Source: Advenella kashmirensis W13003
Lineage (GTDB): Bacteria; Pseudomonadota; Gammaproteobacteria; Burkholderiales; Burkholderiaceae_B
Reading direction: 5' to 3'
Assembly: GCF_000506985.1 (NCBI RefSeq)
Contig: NZ_KI650979.1
Coordinates: forward strand, 1,302,710-1,366,709
DNA: 64,000 bases
Shown: piece by piece, positions 27,550-35,606 of the stretch
How the letters are laid out: every line of letters begins with the position of its first letter
How positions within the stretch are numbered: the first letter of the stretch is position 1
Made by a program: the position numbers and the translations under genes
The notes under the pieces: generated by a model
What the model was told of the DNA's origin: nothing
Databases searched by the model: none
Seen by the model: the letters and a program-made list of their open reading frames with translations, nothing else

Positions 27550-28538
27550 GAGGATATCTCGCTGAACATCTTCGCCTGTAGTTCGTCCAGCATCAGGAAC
27601 GCGCTCTGAATGCCTCCCGCCAGACTCCAGTACACGTTGTTGACATGGTGCACGCGCCCATTCCTCACTGCTTGAAGTTGTTGCCATAGCGGGTGGCCCG
27701 ACCACGCCAGGTAGTTATTCCGGACCACCGCGCTATCAGAACGCAAGAGTACAAAAAAAACATCGGCATCCGTGACCGGAATACGTTCTTTGCTGGTCAG
27801 TTTGATTATGGAGCGTGACCCGTCACGCCACTGGGAGGGCCATGCAAATCCCAATGCACTGAGCAACGCACCGGCAAAGCTGTCGGCCAGATAAAGCCTT
27901 ATGTGGTCGCTGCGGACATCGAGCACGGATACGGTCAAGGGCCAGGCCGGGCCAAACTTCTGTTTCAGTTTGGCGCGCAATGCTGCAACTCGTTGGTTCA
28001 ATTGCGCAAGCAACCGGGCAGCCTGTGCTTCACGGTGCAGCGCAGCGCCAATCAGTCGAGTGTTCGACTCAAACGAATAGACGTCCTGCGCCAGAACAGT
28101 AGGTGCGATTTTCGAGAGCAGATCGAACGCTCTTTCATTCCTGAACTTTGAACCGATGATCAGATCCGGTTGCAGTTGTGCAATGTCTTCCAGACTGGGC
28201 TGCGTTTCCAGTCCAACCGACTGTGCGTCCCCCATTTGGGTACGCAAATATCGATACACGGGCTTTTCAGTCCAGGAATCCACTGTGGCAACAGGCCTTA
28301 CCCCTAATGCAAGTGCAATATCCGTGGCTCCCTGAAATAACGTGATAACCCGCGCGGGCCGCATTGGCACCTGAGTGCGTCCCATGGCATGTTCCACCAG
28401 AACGGCTCCTGCCGGATAGGGCAGCAGGGCAAGGGCGGCGGGCAAACCCAACAGGCACAGGCAAAACGCTCGTCGATCGTTCCGTGCGCGATTGGCAACG
28501 GGCCATGCTTGTACCCTTGCCCTGTCCATACGATGCAT
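27546..28538 (-). CDS. periplasmic iron-siderophore binding protein (FecB/FhuD-like)
   Basis: A 330-residue class III binding protein. The N-terminus has a basic stretch followed by a hydrophobic signal (FCLCLLGLPAALALLPYPAGA). Two lobes joined by a long helix are expected; VITLFQGATDIALALGVRPV and LEDIAQLQPDLIIGSKFRNE are family hallmarks. The ATG shares one base with the receptor stop (TGATG). It delivers the siderophore from the receptor to the permeases. Confidence 0.93.
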   Translation of the reverse strand: MHRMDRARVQAWPVANRARNDRRAFCLCLLGLPAALALLPYPAGAVLVEHAMGRTQVPMRPARVITLFQGATDIALALGVRPVATVDSWTEKPVYRYLRTQMGDAQSVGLETQPSLEDIAQLQPDLIIGSKFRNERAFDLLSKIAPTVLAQDVYSFESNTRLIGAALHREAQAARLLAQLNQRVAALRAKLKQKFGPAWPLTVSVLDVRSDHIRLYLADSFAGALLSALGFAWPSQWRDGSRSIIKLTSKERIPVTDADVFFVLLRSDSAVVRNNYLAWSGHPLWQQLQAVRNGRVHHVNNVYWSLAGGIQSAFLMLDELQAKMFSEISS

Positions 28539-30994
28539 CAGAAGTTGACCGAGTAGCCCAGGGTCACGGTGCGCCCACGGCCCGCAAAGTATCTCAGGGG
28601 CTCAACCAACGCACTTTGCGAATAATAGGTGATGTATTTTTTATTCAGCAAGTTCGATGCAGACAGACTGACTGTTCCCTTGGGTAATTTATAGTTCAAT
28701 GCCAGATCAACCAGGGCATAGCCATTGAAGTTGGAATCCTTTTCTTCAAACTTCTGGCTGAACGCATAGTTAACCTGTAAGAATGAGCTGAATTTGTCCG
28801 TCCATTTGGCAGACCAACTGGCTACGATACGATTGGGTGCGACATTAAGCGCCCCGAGTTTTGCGTCCAGGCTGCCATCATCATCACTGTCGTATTTCCC
28901 GCGCATATAGGAATAACCGATGCGCGCATGATGTTTGTCATTAATCTGGACGCCAAGGCCCGCTTCAAGTCCCTGGATCCGGGTTTTCTGGCGGGCAAGC
29001 TGGAACTGCCCGTTGACGGGGACAACACGATTGCCATATTTCGAATTCGATTGATACAGGCTCAGGTCCATGTCGAATCGGTCATTCCGATAGCGCATGC
29101 CAACTTCATAATTGTCCGTCAGGATGGGTTTGAGCGCCTGGAAATTCTCAATGGATTGGCCCTCTGAGTTGATCGAACGCAATGCACGTCCGACATCAGG
29201 CATATCAAAGCCCTGGGAAAAACTGCCAAAGAAGGTCAGGTTATCCAGCGGCTTGTATACCAGCCCGCCGCTGAACAGCCCTTCGTTGAATTTGAGCTTG
29301 CCCCCCTGGACGGCAGCATTGTTATACGCAGCCAGGGTTCGGTAGGAGGTTACATCCAGCTGACCCATTTCGTAGCGGTAGCCGGCCGACAGCATCAAAT
29401 TGTCCAGTAATTTGAACTCTGCCATGACAAACGGCGCATAACTGGTGTACTTGGACTCGGGCACATAGGTGCGGCCAGTTAAGTAAAGATCCTGCTTGCC
29501 CTTGTCCATCAGAGTGTCGAAGCCTGCAGTCAGTTTGAGCCTGCCGTCAAACAGATCGTCTTTGGTCAGACTCAGTTTGGTTCCCCATTTGTCTGCAGTC
29601 GCACGCGATTGATCATACAGCTGGCCGACAGGCGCAATCGAGGGATCCTGGAAGGTCTTGGAATTATCGGCGCCAAACAGCCCTTCGAAGCGCTGGTTGA
29701 ACACCATGGCGTCCAGCTTGATGCCCGTATCCGCGAGATTGCTGTTCTCATATTTCAGTGCAGAGGTCCAGACTTCGTTGTGCGGGGCGAGCCCTTCCGG
29801 GTCTCCTCGCTCAGATGTTGTCGGAATGCCGGCTTCGCGATCGCCTGCAATACCGATATAATCCATCCGTCCTTTGATTTTGTAATGATTCACGCTCAAC
29901 TGCAATTTCTGGTTATCATCAATCCAGTAACCCAGTTTCGCAAGAATGTTATAGGCGCGTGAGCTCATCAGGTCGCCCTGGGTGTTATCTGCCCCCACAG
30001 GATTATTCCATCCGTCAAGCGCCAGGCCCTGGCTTTCAAAGCTGCCGGCCAGCAGGTATTCCCATGGCCCTTCGCGTCCATTGACGCCATAATCGGTTTT
30101 GTAGCTCATGGTTTCGGATTTGAGCTGTGATGTCGGTGTGGTGGCCTGGATGCCAAAATGCTGATTGAGCGTGCCGGGCTCCGGGCTTTTGGTAATAATA
30201 TTGATGACGCCGCCTGTTCCACCTATCCCATTGGATGCACTCGCTCCATTAATGACTTCGATATGATCGACCATCGAATAGTCAATGGTGTGCACTTCAC
30301 GGCCAGTCGGGCGCAAGGGGTTGGACTGAGGCACGCCGTCAATCATGATCAGCGGAGTGCGGCCGCGCAGCGTTTCACCGCTGCCGTTCATCTTGTCCCG
30401 GCTGGGGGTGTAGGCAGGCAGCATATTGCTTAGCACGTTCGAAGAATTACTCGAAATGGCCAACTGCTGTTCGATTTGTTCCGGCTCAATAATGATAATT
30501 TTCTGCGGGGCATTCTCGGGTTCGATATCGCTGCGCGACGCCGTCGCTACGATAGGTGCCAGTACTTGCGCATCCTTGGGGGCTGCGTTTACGCGCGGTT
30601 CCGGGCGCCTGAGCAGTACCACGTTGCGCCCGCTGATTCGATAGGAAATAGGCGTGTTCGCCAGCACGCGCTGCAAAGCTTGCTCGACAGACAGATTGCC
30701 TGAAACATTCGATGATCGTAGGCCGCGCACCAGATCAGGGGAATAGGCCAATTCAAGAGAGTAACGATGCGCCACGGCAATCAACGCTTCGCCTAGCGGT
30801 TGGGCGGGGATGCTGATCTGGATGGCGCTGTCTTGTGCATAAACAGCTTGCGGCGCCGCAAGCCACGATGCGGACAGGCATAGTGACCAGGATGCGATCA
30901 TGGATTTCATTTTCCGCGCAGAGCGGCCGTGTCCGGCATACCAGAATGGATGTGAAGCGGGGGTTTCGGGCTCGGCAGTATTTTTTCTTGACAC
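28538..30994 (-). CDS. TonB-dependent transducer receptor with STN domain (FecA-like)
   Basis: An 818-residue outer-membrane receptor. After the signal peptide (ending AVYA near residue 53) comes a secretin/TonB short N-terminal domain (about 58-110, IQISIPAQPLGEALIAVAHR), which in FecA-type receptors contacts FecR. A TonB box-like IVATASR region, the plug (LRGRTPLIMIDGVP, IEVINGASASNGIGGTGG) and a barrel ending YSVNF follow. The start may be GTG 30994 (GGAAA upstream) or ATG 30910 for a shorter signal. Together with the upstream fecI/fecR-type genes it forms a surface-signalling system. Siderophore unknown. Confidence 0.94.
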   Translation of the reverse strand: MSRKNTAEPETPASHPFWYAGHGRSARKMKSMIASWSLCLSASWLAAPQAVYAQDSAIQISIPAQPLGEALIAVAHRYSLELAYSPDLVRGLRSSNVSGNLSVEQALQRVLANTPISYRISGRNVVLLRRPEPRVNAAPKDAQVLAPIVATASRSDIEPENAPQKIIIIEPEQIEQQLAISSNSSNVLSNMLPAYTPSRDKMNGSGETLRGRTPLIMIDGVPQSNPLRPTGREVHTIDYSMVDHIEVINGASASNGIGGTGGVINIITKSPEPGTLNQHFGIQATTPTSQLKSETMSYKTDYGVNGREGPWEYLLAGSFESQGLALDGWNNPVGADNTQGDLMSSRAYNILAKLGYWIDDNQKLQLSVNHYKIKGRMDYIGIAGDREAGIPTTSERGDPEGLAPHNEVWTSALKYENSNLADTGIKLDAMVFNQRFEGLFGADNSKTFQDPSIAPVGQLYDQSRATADKWGTKLSLTKDDLFDGRLKLTAGFDTLMDKGKQDLYLTGRTYVPESKYTSYAPFVMAEFKLLDNLMLSAGYRYEMGQLDVTSYRTLAAYNNAAVQGGKLKFNEGLFSGGLVYKPLDNLTFFGSFSQGFDMPDVGRALRSINSEGQSIENFQALKPILTDNYEVGMRYRNDRFDMDLSLYQSNSKYGNRVVPVNGQFQLARQKTRIQGLEAGLGVQINDKHHARIGYSYMRGKYDSDDDGSLDAKLGALNVAPNRIVASWSAKWTDKFSSFLQVNYAFSQKFEEKDSNFNGYALVDLALNYKLPKGTVSLSASNLLNKKYITYYSQSALVEPLRYFAGRGRTVTLGYSVNF

Positions 30995-31099
30995 TTGTCA
31001 TTTCCAGAAAGCTGGACAGGAGAGCGAAAGCGACCCAGGCTGGCTATCGCTGCCTTGCAGGGTCGTTCGTTTCACAACTGTATGGGGTTGATTCAGGGT

Positions 31100-31123
31100 G
31101 GTCGCTCACCTGCTGGAGCGACC
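31100..31123 (-). other. stem-loop at the predicted 5' end of the receptor mRNA
   Basis: GGTCGCTC (31100-31107) pairs perfectly with GAGCGACC (31116-31123), 8-base loop. It lies directly downstream of the candidate promoter element at 31132-31169, so it would form the very 5' end of the receptor transcript and could protect it from decay. Confidence 0.45.
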
Positions 31124-31131
31124 GGTTCAGC

Positions 31132-31169
31132 CATAAAGACAACTGCCGGCGTGAAATACCGGATAATTT
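31132..31169 (-). promoter_or_regulatory. candidate FecI-type promoter of receptor gene (copy B)
   Basis: Read on the minus strand, AATTATCCGGTATT...GCCGGCA..TTGTCTTTATG. The same element occurs at 32360-32399 before fecR. TTGTCTTT resembles the -10 region of E. coli fecA as I remember it, and the receptor start lies ~140 bases downstream. Recognition by the local ECF sigma factor is inferred. Confidence 0.45.
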
Positions 31170-31215
31170 GTCCTGAGAAATGTGTAATTATTTATTTCAA
31201 AGCAAGTCTGTGATT

Positions 31216-32310
31216 TTATTTACGAACGATCACGGCTGATCCATTCGCCAGTCGCTGCACGGCGACAGGAGCAATATCAGGAAGAAGTTCAAGAAAGCCG
31301 TTGATGTTGCGGGTGCTATACGTGCCTGCGATACGGATTGAATTGGCATTCGCAATATTGAGGCGTATAGGCTGGCTGGCGTAGCGATTGATCTCATTGA
31401 CGGCGCTGGCCAATGGTGTATCACGGAAGACCACACGCCCTTGCCGCCAAGCGAGGACGGAGTCTGTGTCCTGGGCACTCAGGACGGTGAAGTGATTGCC
31501 AGTGCCCGGTGCGAGCGTTTGCCCAGCCCGCAAGTCTGCCTGCTCCCGGCTCCACCACGGTCCCTGCCTGACCTGCACGGCTCCAGATAGCACAGCAATA
31601 CTGGCCGCCTGTGCCTGTCGGCGAACGCCAAAGCGCGTGCCGGTGACCCTGACTGAGGTGTCGCCTGCTTCGACGAAGAAAGGCCGTTCTGCATCGGGTG
31701 ACACTGTAAAGGCCGCTTCACCTTCCTGCAGAATAACTTCCCTGCGGTCTGGATAATAATTCACCGAAAGCCGCGTTCCCGTATTGAGCTCAATAATCGA
31801 ATCATCCGGAAGGGTAACCTGGCGGTACTGTCCCACAGCAGATGCCACCTGCAGGCTATATGACGGCTGTGATGGGTTTACATAAACGCTGATTCCCACG
31901 GCAGCGGTACAGGCAAGGCCAAAACCGAATGCAAAACGACGACGACTGAAACCTGGTCTGATAGAACGTGATCGGTCGGAGTAAATGCTGGATGATGAAT
32001 CAGAAGAAGCATAACTGCGGGCCCGGGACTCTTTTGGCGTTTCATTCATCAGCGCCTGCAACCGTTCTGCGGGCACCAGGCGCGCGGCATTCCAGATCCC
32101 CCGGGCACGCTCGTACTCCAGGACGTGGTCTGCCGAGGCCCGCAACCATGCATCGCGTCGCATGCGTTGCTCTGCAGTCATGCGGCCAGACCTCTCGCGT
32201 GCGAACCAGTACGCCGCAACACTGGCGGTATCGGGCAATGAATCGGGGTCAACAGGCTGGGCAGAATCAGTCATAACCAATGGTGCAATCTCTTTTGGAA
32301 CAAAACCCAT
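31216..32310 (-). CDS. FecR-family sigma regulator
   Basis: A 364-residue single-pass inner-membrane protein. The cytoplasmic N-terminus (about 30-75, AAYWFARERSGRMTAEQRMRRDAWL shortened here to its AAYWFARERSG core) is the DUF4880/FecR N domain that binds the sigma factor. A membrane helix near residues 128-145 (FAFGFGLACTAAVGISVYV) follows, then the periplasmic FecR domain (VTLPDDSIIELNTGTRLSV, GEAAFTVSPDAERPFFVEAG). Start may be 32310 or ATG 32274. It relays receptor occupancy to the sigma factor encoded just upstream. Confidence 0.93.
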   Translation of the reverse strand: MGFVPKEIAPLVMTDSAQPVDPDSLPDTASVAAYWFARERSGRMTAEQRMRRDAWLRASADHVLEYERARGIWNAARLVPAERLQALMNETPKESRARSYASSDSSSSIYSDRSRSIRPGFSRRRFAFGFGLACTAAVGISVYVNPSQPSYSLQVASAVGQYRQVTLPDDSIIELNTGTRLSVNYYPDRREVILQEGEAAFTVSPDAERPFFVEAGDTSVRVTGTRFGVRRQAQAASIAVLSGAVQVRQGPWWSREQADLRAGQTLAPGTGNHFTVLSAQDTDSVLAWRQGRVVFRDTPLASAVNEINRYASQPIRLNIANANSIRIAGTYSTRNINGFLELLPDIAPVAVQRLANGSAVIVRK

Positions 32311-32359
32311 GCCGGAACAGGCGGTGGACTTGGAGTACTGGGGACGGGACAGGCGTCAT

Positions 32360-32399
32360 CATAAAGACAAAAATGCCGGCACAATACCGGATCAATTTT
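32360..32399 (-). promoter_or_regulatory. candidate FecI-type promoter of fecR-like gene (copy A)
   Basis: A near copy of the element at 31132-31169: minus strand reads AATTGATCCGGTATT...GCCGGCA..TTGTCTTTATG. It overlaps the last codons of the sigma gene and ends about 50 bases before the FecR start. Its CCGG...CCGG arms plus T-rich tail could also be a weak terminator after the sigma gene. Confidence 0.45.
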
Positions 32400-32898
32400 C
32401 GCAGAAATTTTGTAACTTTTCGCGAATATGACGGGTCGCATCCATGACGTACCGTTCCACCGTATTCAGACTAATGCCCATCTTGGCGGCGATTTCGGGA
32501 TGCGTGTACCCTTCAAGGCGATGATAAACGAAGACCTGCCGTTTCTTAAGGGGCAGTTGTTGCAGGGCGGCTTCAAGCGCATTTACCAATTGACGCGCGC
32601 GGACAGGGGCTTCCGGATCAGAAAGCAGCGGGTGGTCGTCTTGCGCAAGCGCTTCCAGGGACGTGACGGGCTGCCTCGCCTGGCGCTTGGCTTCATTGAT
32701 TAAATGATTGCGGGTCGCGCGAAACAGGTAGGCATTGGGATCGAGCACCGCCTCCTGGCTTTGGCCCAGCATCTTCAGGGCGGAATTCTGAACAGCATCT
32801 TCCGCGTCGGGAGAGCGGGAATTGTTTTTTGCCCAGGATCCGATCAGCCCGCGATAGTACACGAGCCAACCCTTGGACGAAGAAGGCGAATCAGACAT
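32392..32898 (-). CDS. FecI-like ECF sigma factor
   Basis: A 168-residue iron-starvation group sigma factor. Region 2 includes DAEDAVQNSALKML and NAYLFRATRNHLINEAKR; region 4 includes LPLKKRQVFVYHRLEGYTHP and IAAKMGISLNTVERYVMDA, matching FecI. ATG 32898 is preferred; the longer frame from TTG 32940 would begin inside the Fur box. It should direct transcription of fecR and the receptor operon when the receptor is occupied. Confidence 0.93.
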   Translation of the reverse strand: MSDSPSSSKGWLVYYRGLIGSWAKNNSRSPDAEDAVQNSALKMLGQSQEAVLDPNAYLFRATRNHLINEAKRQARQPVTSLEALAQDDHPLLSDPEAPVRARQLVNALEAALQQLPLKKRQVFVYHRLEGYTHPEIAAKMGISLNTVERYVMDATRHIREKLQNFCEN

Positions 32899-32933
32899 GC
32901 CGGCCTGGTGAGTAAATGATAGATGCTCGTATG

Positions 32934-32952
32934 ATAACAATAATTCTCATTA
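32934..32952. promoter_or_regulatory. Fur box upstream of FecI-like gene
   Basis: On the minus strand TGAGAAT-T-ATTGTTA forms a 7-1-7 Fur motif, 36 bases before the sigma gene ATG. It makes the whole signalling cascade iron-repressed. Confidence 0.75.
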
Positions 32953-32980
32953 CCGTTTAGAATCTTCCACGCTCAGGCTA

Positions 32981-33006
32981 AAGAGGGCAACCAGGACTGC
33001 CCTCTT
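32981..33006. other. 9-bp inverted repeat in divergent fecI/ABC-F region
   Basis: AAGAGGGCA (32981-32989) and TGCCCTCTT (32998-33006) around an 8-base loop. No T-run follows, so it is not a standard terminator; an operator or RNA stem are possible. The rest of 32899-33266 holds the Fur box and the ABC-F leader structures. Confidence 0.35.
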
Positions 33007-33139
33007 GCGGGCTCAGAACGGGTTTCTCAGGCAAAAAAAGCTTTCCGGCAATAGCATATCGGCGCCGTTGTCAATTGAGTGACAACATGCTGAAGCATCT
33101 GGAAGGAATTTCTACTGCTACAATTCACCTTCCTTTACG

Positions 33140-33239
33140 CGGCTGTCTGTCGTTATCTTGCCTTCAATAAGATAGCCGGCGGGCGCGTCACTCCATCACC
33201 CCGGATAAAACCTGCGCCGACTTCGGCCGGGGTTTTGTT
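33140..33239 (+). promoter_or_regulatory. structured leader with terminator before ABC-F gene
   Basis: A bulged stem joins CGGCT (33140-33144) and ATCTT (33155-33159) with AAGATAGCCG (33169-33178). It is followed by a hairpin with outer arms AAAACC (33207-33212) and GGTTTT (33231-33236), inner stem GCCG/CGGC, and the tail TTTTGTT, a rho-independent terminator 27 bases before the ATG. No gene ends on this strand upstream, so the terminator would act on the ABC-F leader itself or on a small RNA. Confidence 0.5.
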
Positions 33240-33266
33240 CTACCGAAAAATGAAGATTTACCCTCA

Positions 33267-34940
33267 ATGATTATCCTGAAAAACGTGACCTTGCGTCGCG
33301 GCAGCAAAGTATTGCTTGAAAACACCTCAGTCACGCTCAATCCCGGAGAAAAGGTGGGGCTGGTCGGGCGTAATGGTGCGGGCAAGTCTTCATTATTTGC
33401 GGTGCTCAACGGCACGCTTCAGGAAGACAGCGGGGAGTTTTCGATACCGGCGCAGTGGCGTATGTCGCAAGTGGCGCAGGATATGCCGGAAACAGAGCAG
33501 AGCGCGACAGACTTTGTGGTGGAAGGCGACACCGTCTTGCTGGCAGCGCAAGCCGAAGTTGCGGCAGCCGAGGCCAGCGATGATGGCATGCGCATGGCGC
33601 ATGCCTATATGGCATTGCACGACGCCGGCGCGCACGATGCAGCGTCTCGTGCGCAGGCGCTTATTTTGGGATTGGGTTTCAGCGTGGTCGAGCTGGACCG
33701 GCCGGTCAACAGTTTTTCGGGCGGATGGCGCATGCGTCTTCAATTGGCGCGCGCGCTGATGTGTCCGTCGGATTTACTGCTGCTCGATGAGCCGACCAAT
33801 CACCTGGACCTGGATGCACTCGTGTGGCTGGAGGCCTGGCTCAAAAATTATGCCGGAACCATGGTCGTGATCAGTCATGATCGTGAGTTTCTGGACGCGA
33901 TCACCAATGTTACGCTGCATATTGACCACGGAACACTGGTGCGCTACGGCGGCAATTACAGCAAGTTCGAAGACATGCGAGCCGAGCAAATGTTGCTGCA
34001 ACAGGCGGCACACGCCAGGCAGCAGGAAAAGATGGCCCATTTGCAAAAATTTATTGACCGCTTCAAGGCAAAAGCCAGCAAGGCCAAGCAGGCACAGAGT
34101 CGTGTCAAGGCGCTGGAGCGCATGGAAAAAATTGCACCCGTTCTGGCCGATGCCGAGTTCCAGTTCGAATTCAAAGAGCCGCTCAGCATGCCCAACCCCA
34201 TGCTGGCGATGACTGAGGTCAGCTGTGGCTATCCACCGCCAGATGACGCCGCGATCCAGCCGGGGCCGACTGTTATTGTGAAAAATGTGAACCGTACTGT
34301 GCTGGCGGGGCAGCGGATCGGTATTCTTGGCGCCAACGGCCAGGGCAAGTCGACACTGGTTAAAACCATTGCCGGCGCGCTGGAGGCGATCGGGGGTGAG
34401 ATTATTACCGGAAAAGGCCTGAGTATCGGATACTTTTCGCAGCAGGAATTGGATGTCTTGCGGCCGGCAGACACACCACTGGAGCATATGATACGACTGG
34501 TGCGCGATACACCGGCAAGCCTGCGTCCGGGCGCCATGGATTGCCGCGAACAGGGGCTGCGCAATTTCCTGGGTACGTTTAATTTCAGTGGTGATATGGT
34601 CAAGCAACCGGTAGGCAGCATGAGCGGCGGTGAGAAAGCGCGGCTGGTGTTGTGCATGATCGTCTGGCAGCGCCCCAATTTCCTGCTGCTTGATGAACCG
34701 ACCAACCATCTGGATCTGGCGACCCGCGAGGCGCTGAGCGTTGCCTTGAATGAGTTCGAAGGCTCGGCCATGCTGGTCAGTCATGATCGCGCGTTATTGC
34801 GTTCCGTTTGCGATGAGTTCTGGCTGGTGTCGCGCGGGGGCATTACGGACTTCGAGGGTGATCTGGATGATTACCAGGTGTATTTGCTGGAAGAGGCCAA
34901 GCGCCAGCGGGAGACGGCTACGTCACGGACTGCGGCGTGA
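33267..34940 (+). CDS. ABC-F family ATPase (YheS-like)
   Basis: A 557-residue soluble protein with two ABC domains and no membrane segments. First Walker A GRNGAGKSS (residues 34-42), signature FSGGWRMRLQLARAL; second Walker A GANGQGKST, signature MSGGEKARLVL, both with LLLDEPTNHLDL Walker B. The charged linker between them (about 240-290, rich in Lys/Gln/Arg) is the P-site tRNA interaction motif. ABC-F proteins bind the ribosomal E site and relieve stalled translation. It is shorter than E. coli YheS, lacking most of the C-terminal extension. Its 3' end overlaps the convergent TetR gene by 18 bases. Confidence 0.93.
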   Translation: MIILKNVTLRRGSKVLLENTSVTLNPGEKVGLVGRNGAGKSSLFAVLNGTLQEDSGEFSIPAQWRMSQVAQDMPETEQSATDFVVEGDTVLLAAQAEVAAAEASDDGMRMAHAYMALHDAGAHDAASRAQALILGLGFSVVELDRPVNSFSGGWRMRLQLARALMCPSDLLLLDEPTNHLDLDALVWLEAWLKNYAGTMVVISHDREFLDAITNVTLHIDHGTLVRYGGNYSKFEDMRAEQMLLQQAAHARQQEKMAHLQKFIDRFKAKASKAKQAQSRVKALERMEKIAPVLADAEFQFEFKEPLSMPNPMLAMTEVSCGYPPPDDAAIQPGPTVIVKNVNRTVLAGQRIGILGANGQGKSTLVKTIAGALEAIGGEIITGKGLSIGYFSQQELDVLRPADTPLEHMIRLVRDTPASLRPGAMDCREQGLRNFLGTFNFSGDMVKQPVGSMSGGEKARLVLCMIVWQRPNFLLLDEPTNHLDLATREALSVALNEFEGSAMLVSHDRALLRSVCDEFWLVSRGGITDFEGDLDDYQVYLLEEAKRQRETATSRTAA

Positions 34941-35561
34941 TGATCGTCGGGCGGGGTTACGCGTGGACGGCGTCCGGGCTCGAACCCCGTCCAGGTAGGT
35001 ATCGAGATAAATATCAATAATCTGGGTCGCGCTATATTTGCCGCCGCTTCGGTACCATTTGGGCAATTGATTGACAATCGATAGCAGGAATTTGCTGGAC
35101 AGCTTGACTTCAATGTCCTGTCTGAACACACCGGCGTCGATGCCATCCTGGATGATTTGCTTCAACAGGTTTTCATAGGCGTCGCGCACTTCCAGAATCT
35201 GGGCGCGTGCTTCTTCCGAGGCTGCGGTCCAGAAAATGGCCGATCCCGACATCCAGCTGTCCTGGTTTCTCTCATATTGCTGCACAGAGGCATGCATGTA
35301 GGCACGTAAACGGTCTTCAGCCGTGCCTTTTTCAGCGGAGATGGCGCGGGTAACCTCGTAAAGCAGTTCGTCCATGCCGGTTGTGGAGCTGGCGCGATAG
35401 ATGGCTTCCTTGTTTGGGAAGTGGTGGTACAGCGCGGCCTTGGTCAGACCCGTTTCGGCAGCGATCATGCTGATGGAGGCGCCGCTGTAGCCATATCGCG
35501 CAAACAGACGTCGCGACGCTTCGATGATTTTTCGTCTTCGGTCCGGGTCTCTGGATGCCAT
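34923..35561 (-). CDS. TetR-family regulator of the acyl-CoA operon
   Basis: A 212-residue repressor. The N-terminal helix-turn-helix (about 10-55) reads IIEASRRLFARYGYSGASIS then GLTKAALYHHFPNKEAIYRA. The C-terminal ligand domain resembles TetR_C regulators of fatty-acid genes. It lies 45 bases downstream of the acyl-CoA ligase on the same strand, so it is probably the last gene of that operon and represses it, with an acyl-CoA as inducer. Candidate operator: palindrome at 42890-42907. The C-terminal tail is Arg/Ser-rich where it overlaps the ABC-F gene. Confidence 0.88.
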   Translation of the reverse strand: MASRDPDRRRKIIEASRRLFARYGYSGASISMIAAETGLTKAALYHHFPNKEAIYRASSTTGMDELLYEVTRAISAEKGTAEDRLRAYMHASVQQYERNQDSWMSGSAIFWTAASEEARAQILEVRDAYENLLKQIIQDGIDAGVFRQDIEVKLSSKFLLSIVNQLPKWYRSGGKYSATQIIDIYLDTYLDGVRARTPSTRNPARRSSRRSP

Positions 35562-35606
35562 GCAATAGCCTCAGTAAAGGTTCAGGCGTGATTATAGCGA
35601 TTTTTT

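Noticed and set aside
33774-34784. 336-residue open frame on the minus strand inside the ABC-F gene
   Set aside because: Entirely antisense to a protein with two intact ABC domains; codon pattern mirrors the sense gene and the translation has no recognisable domain.
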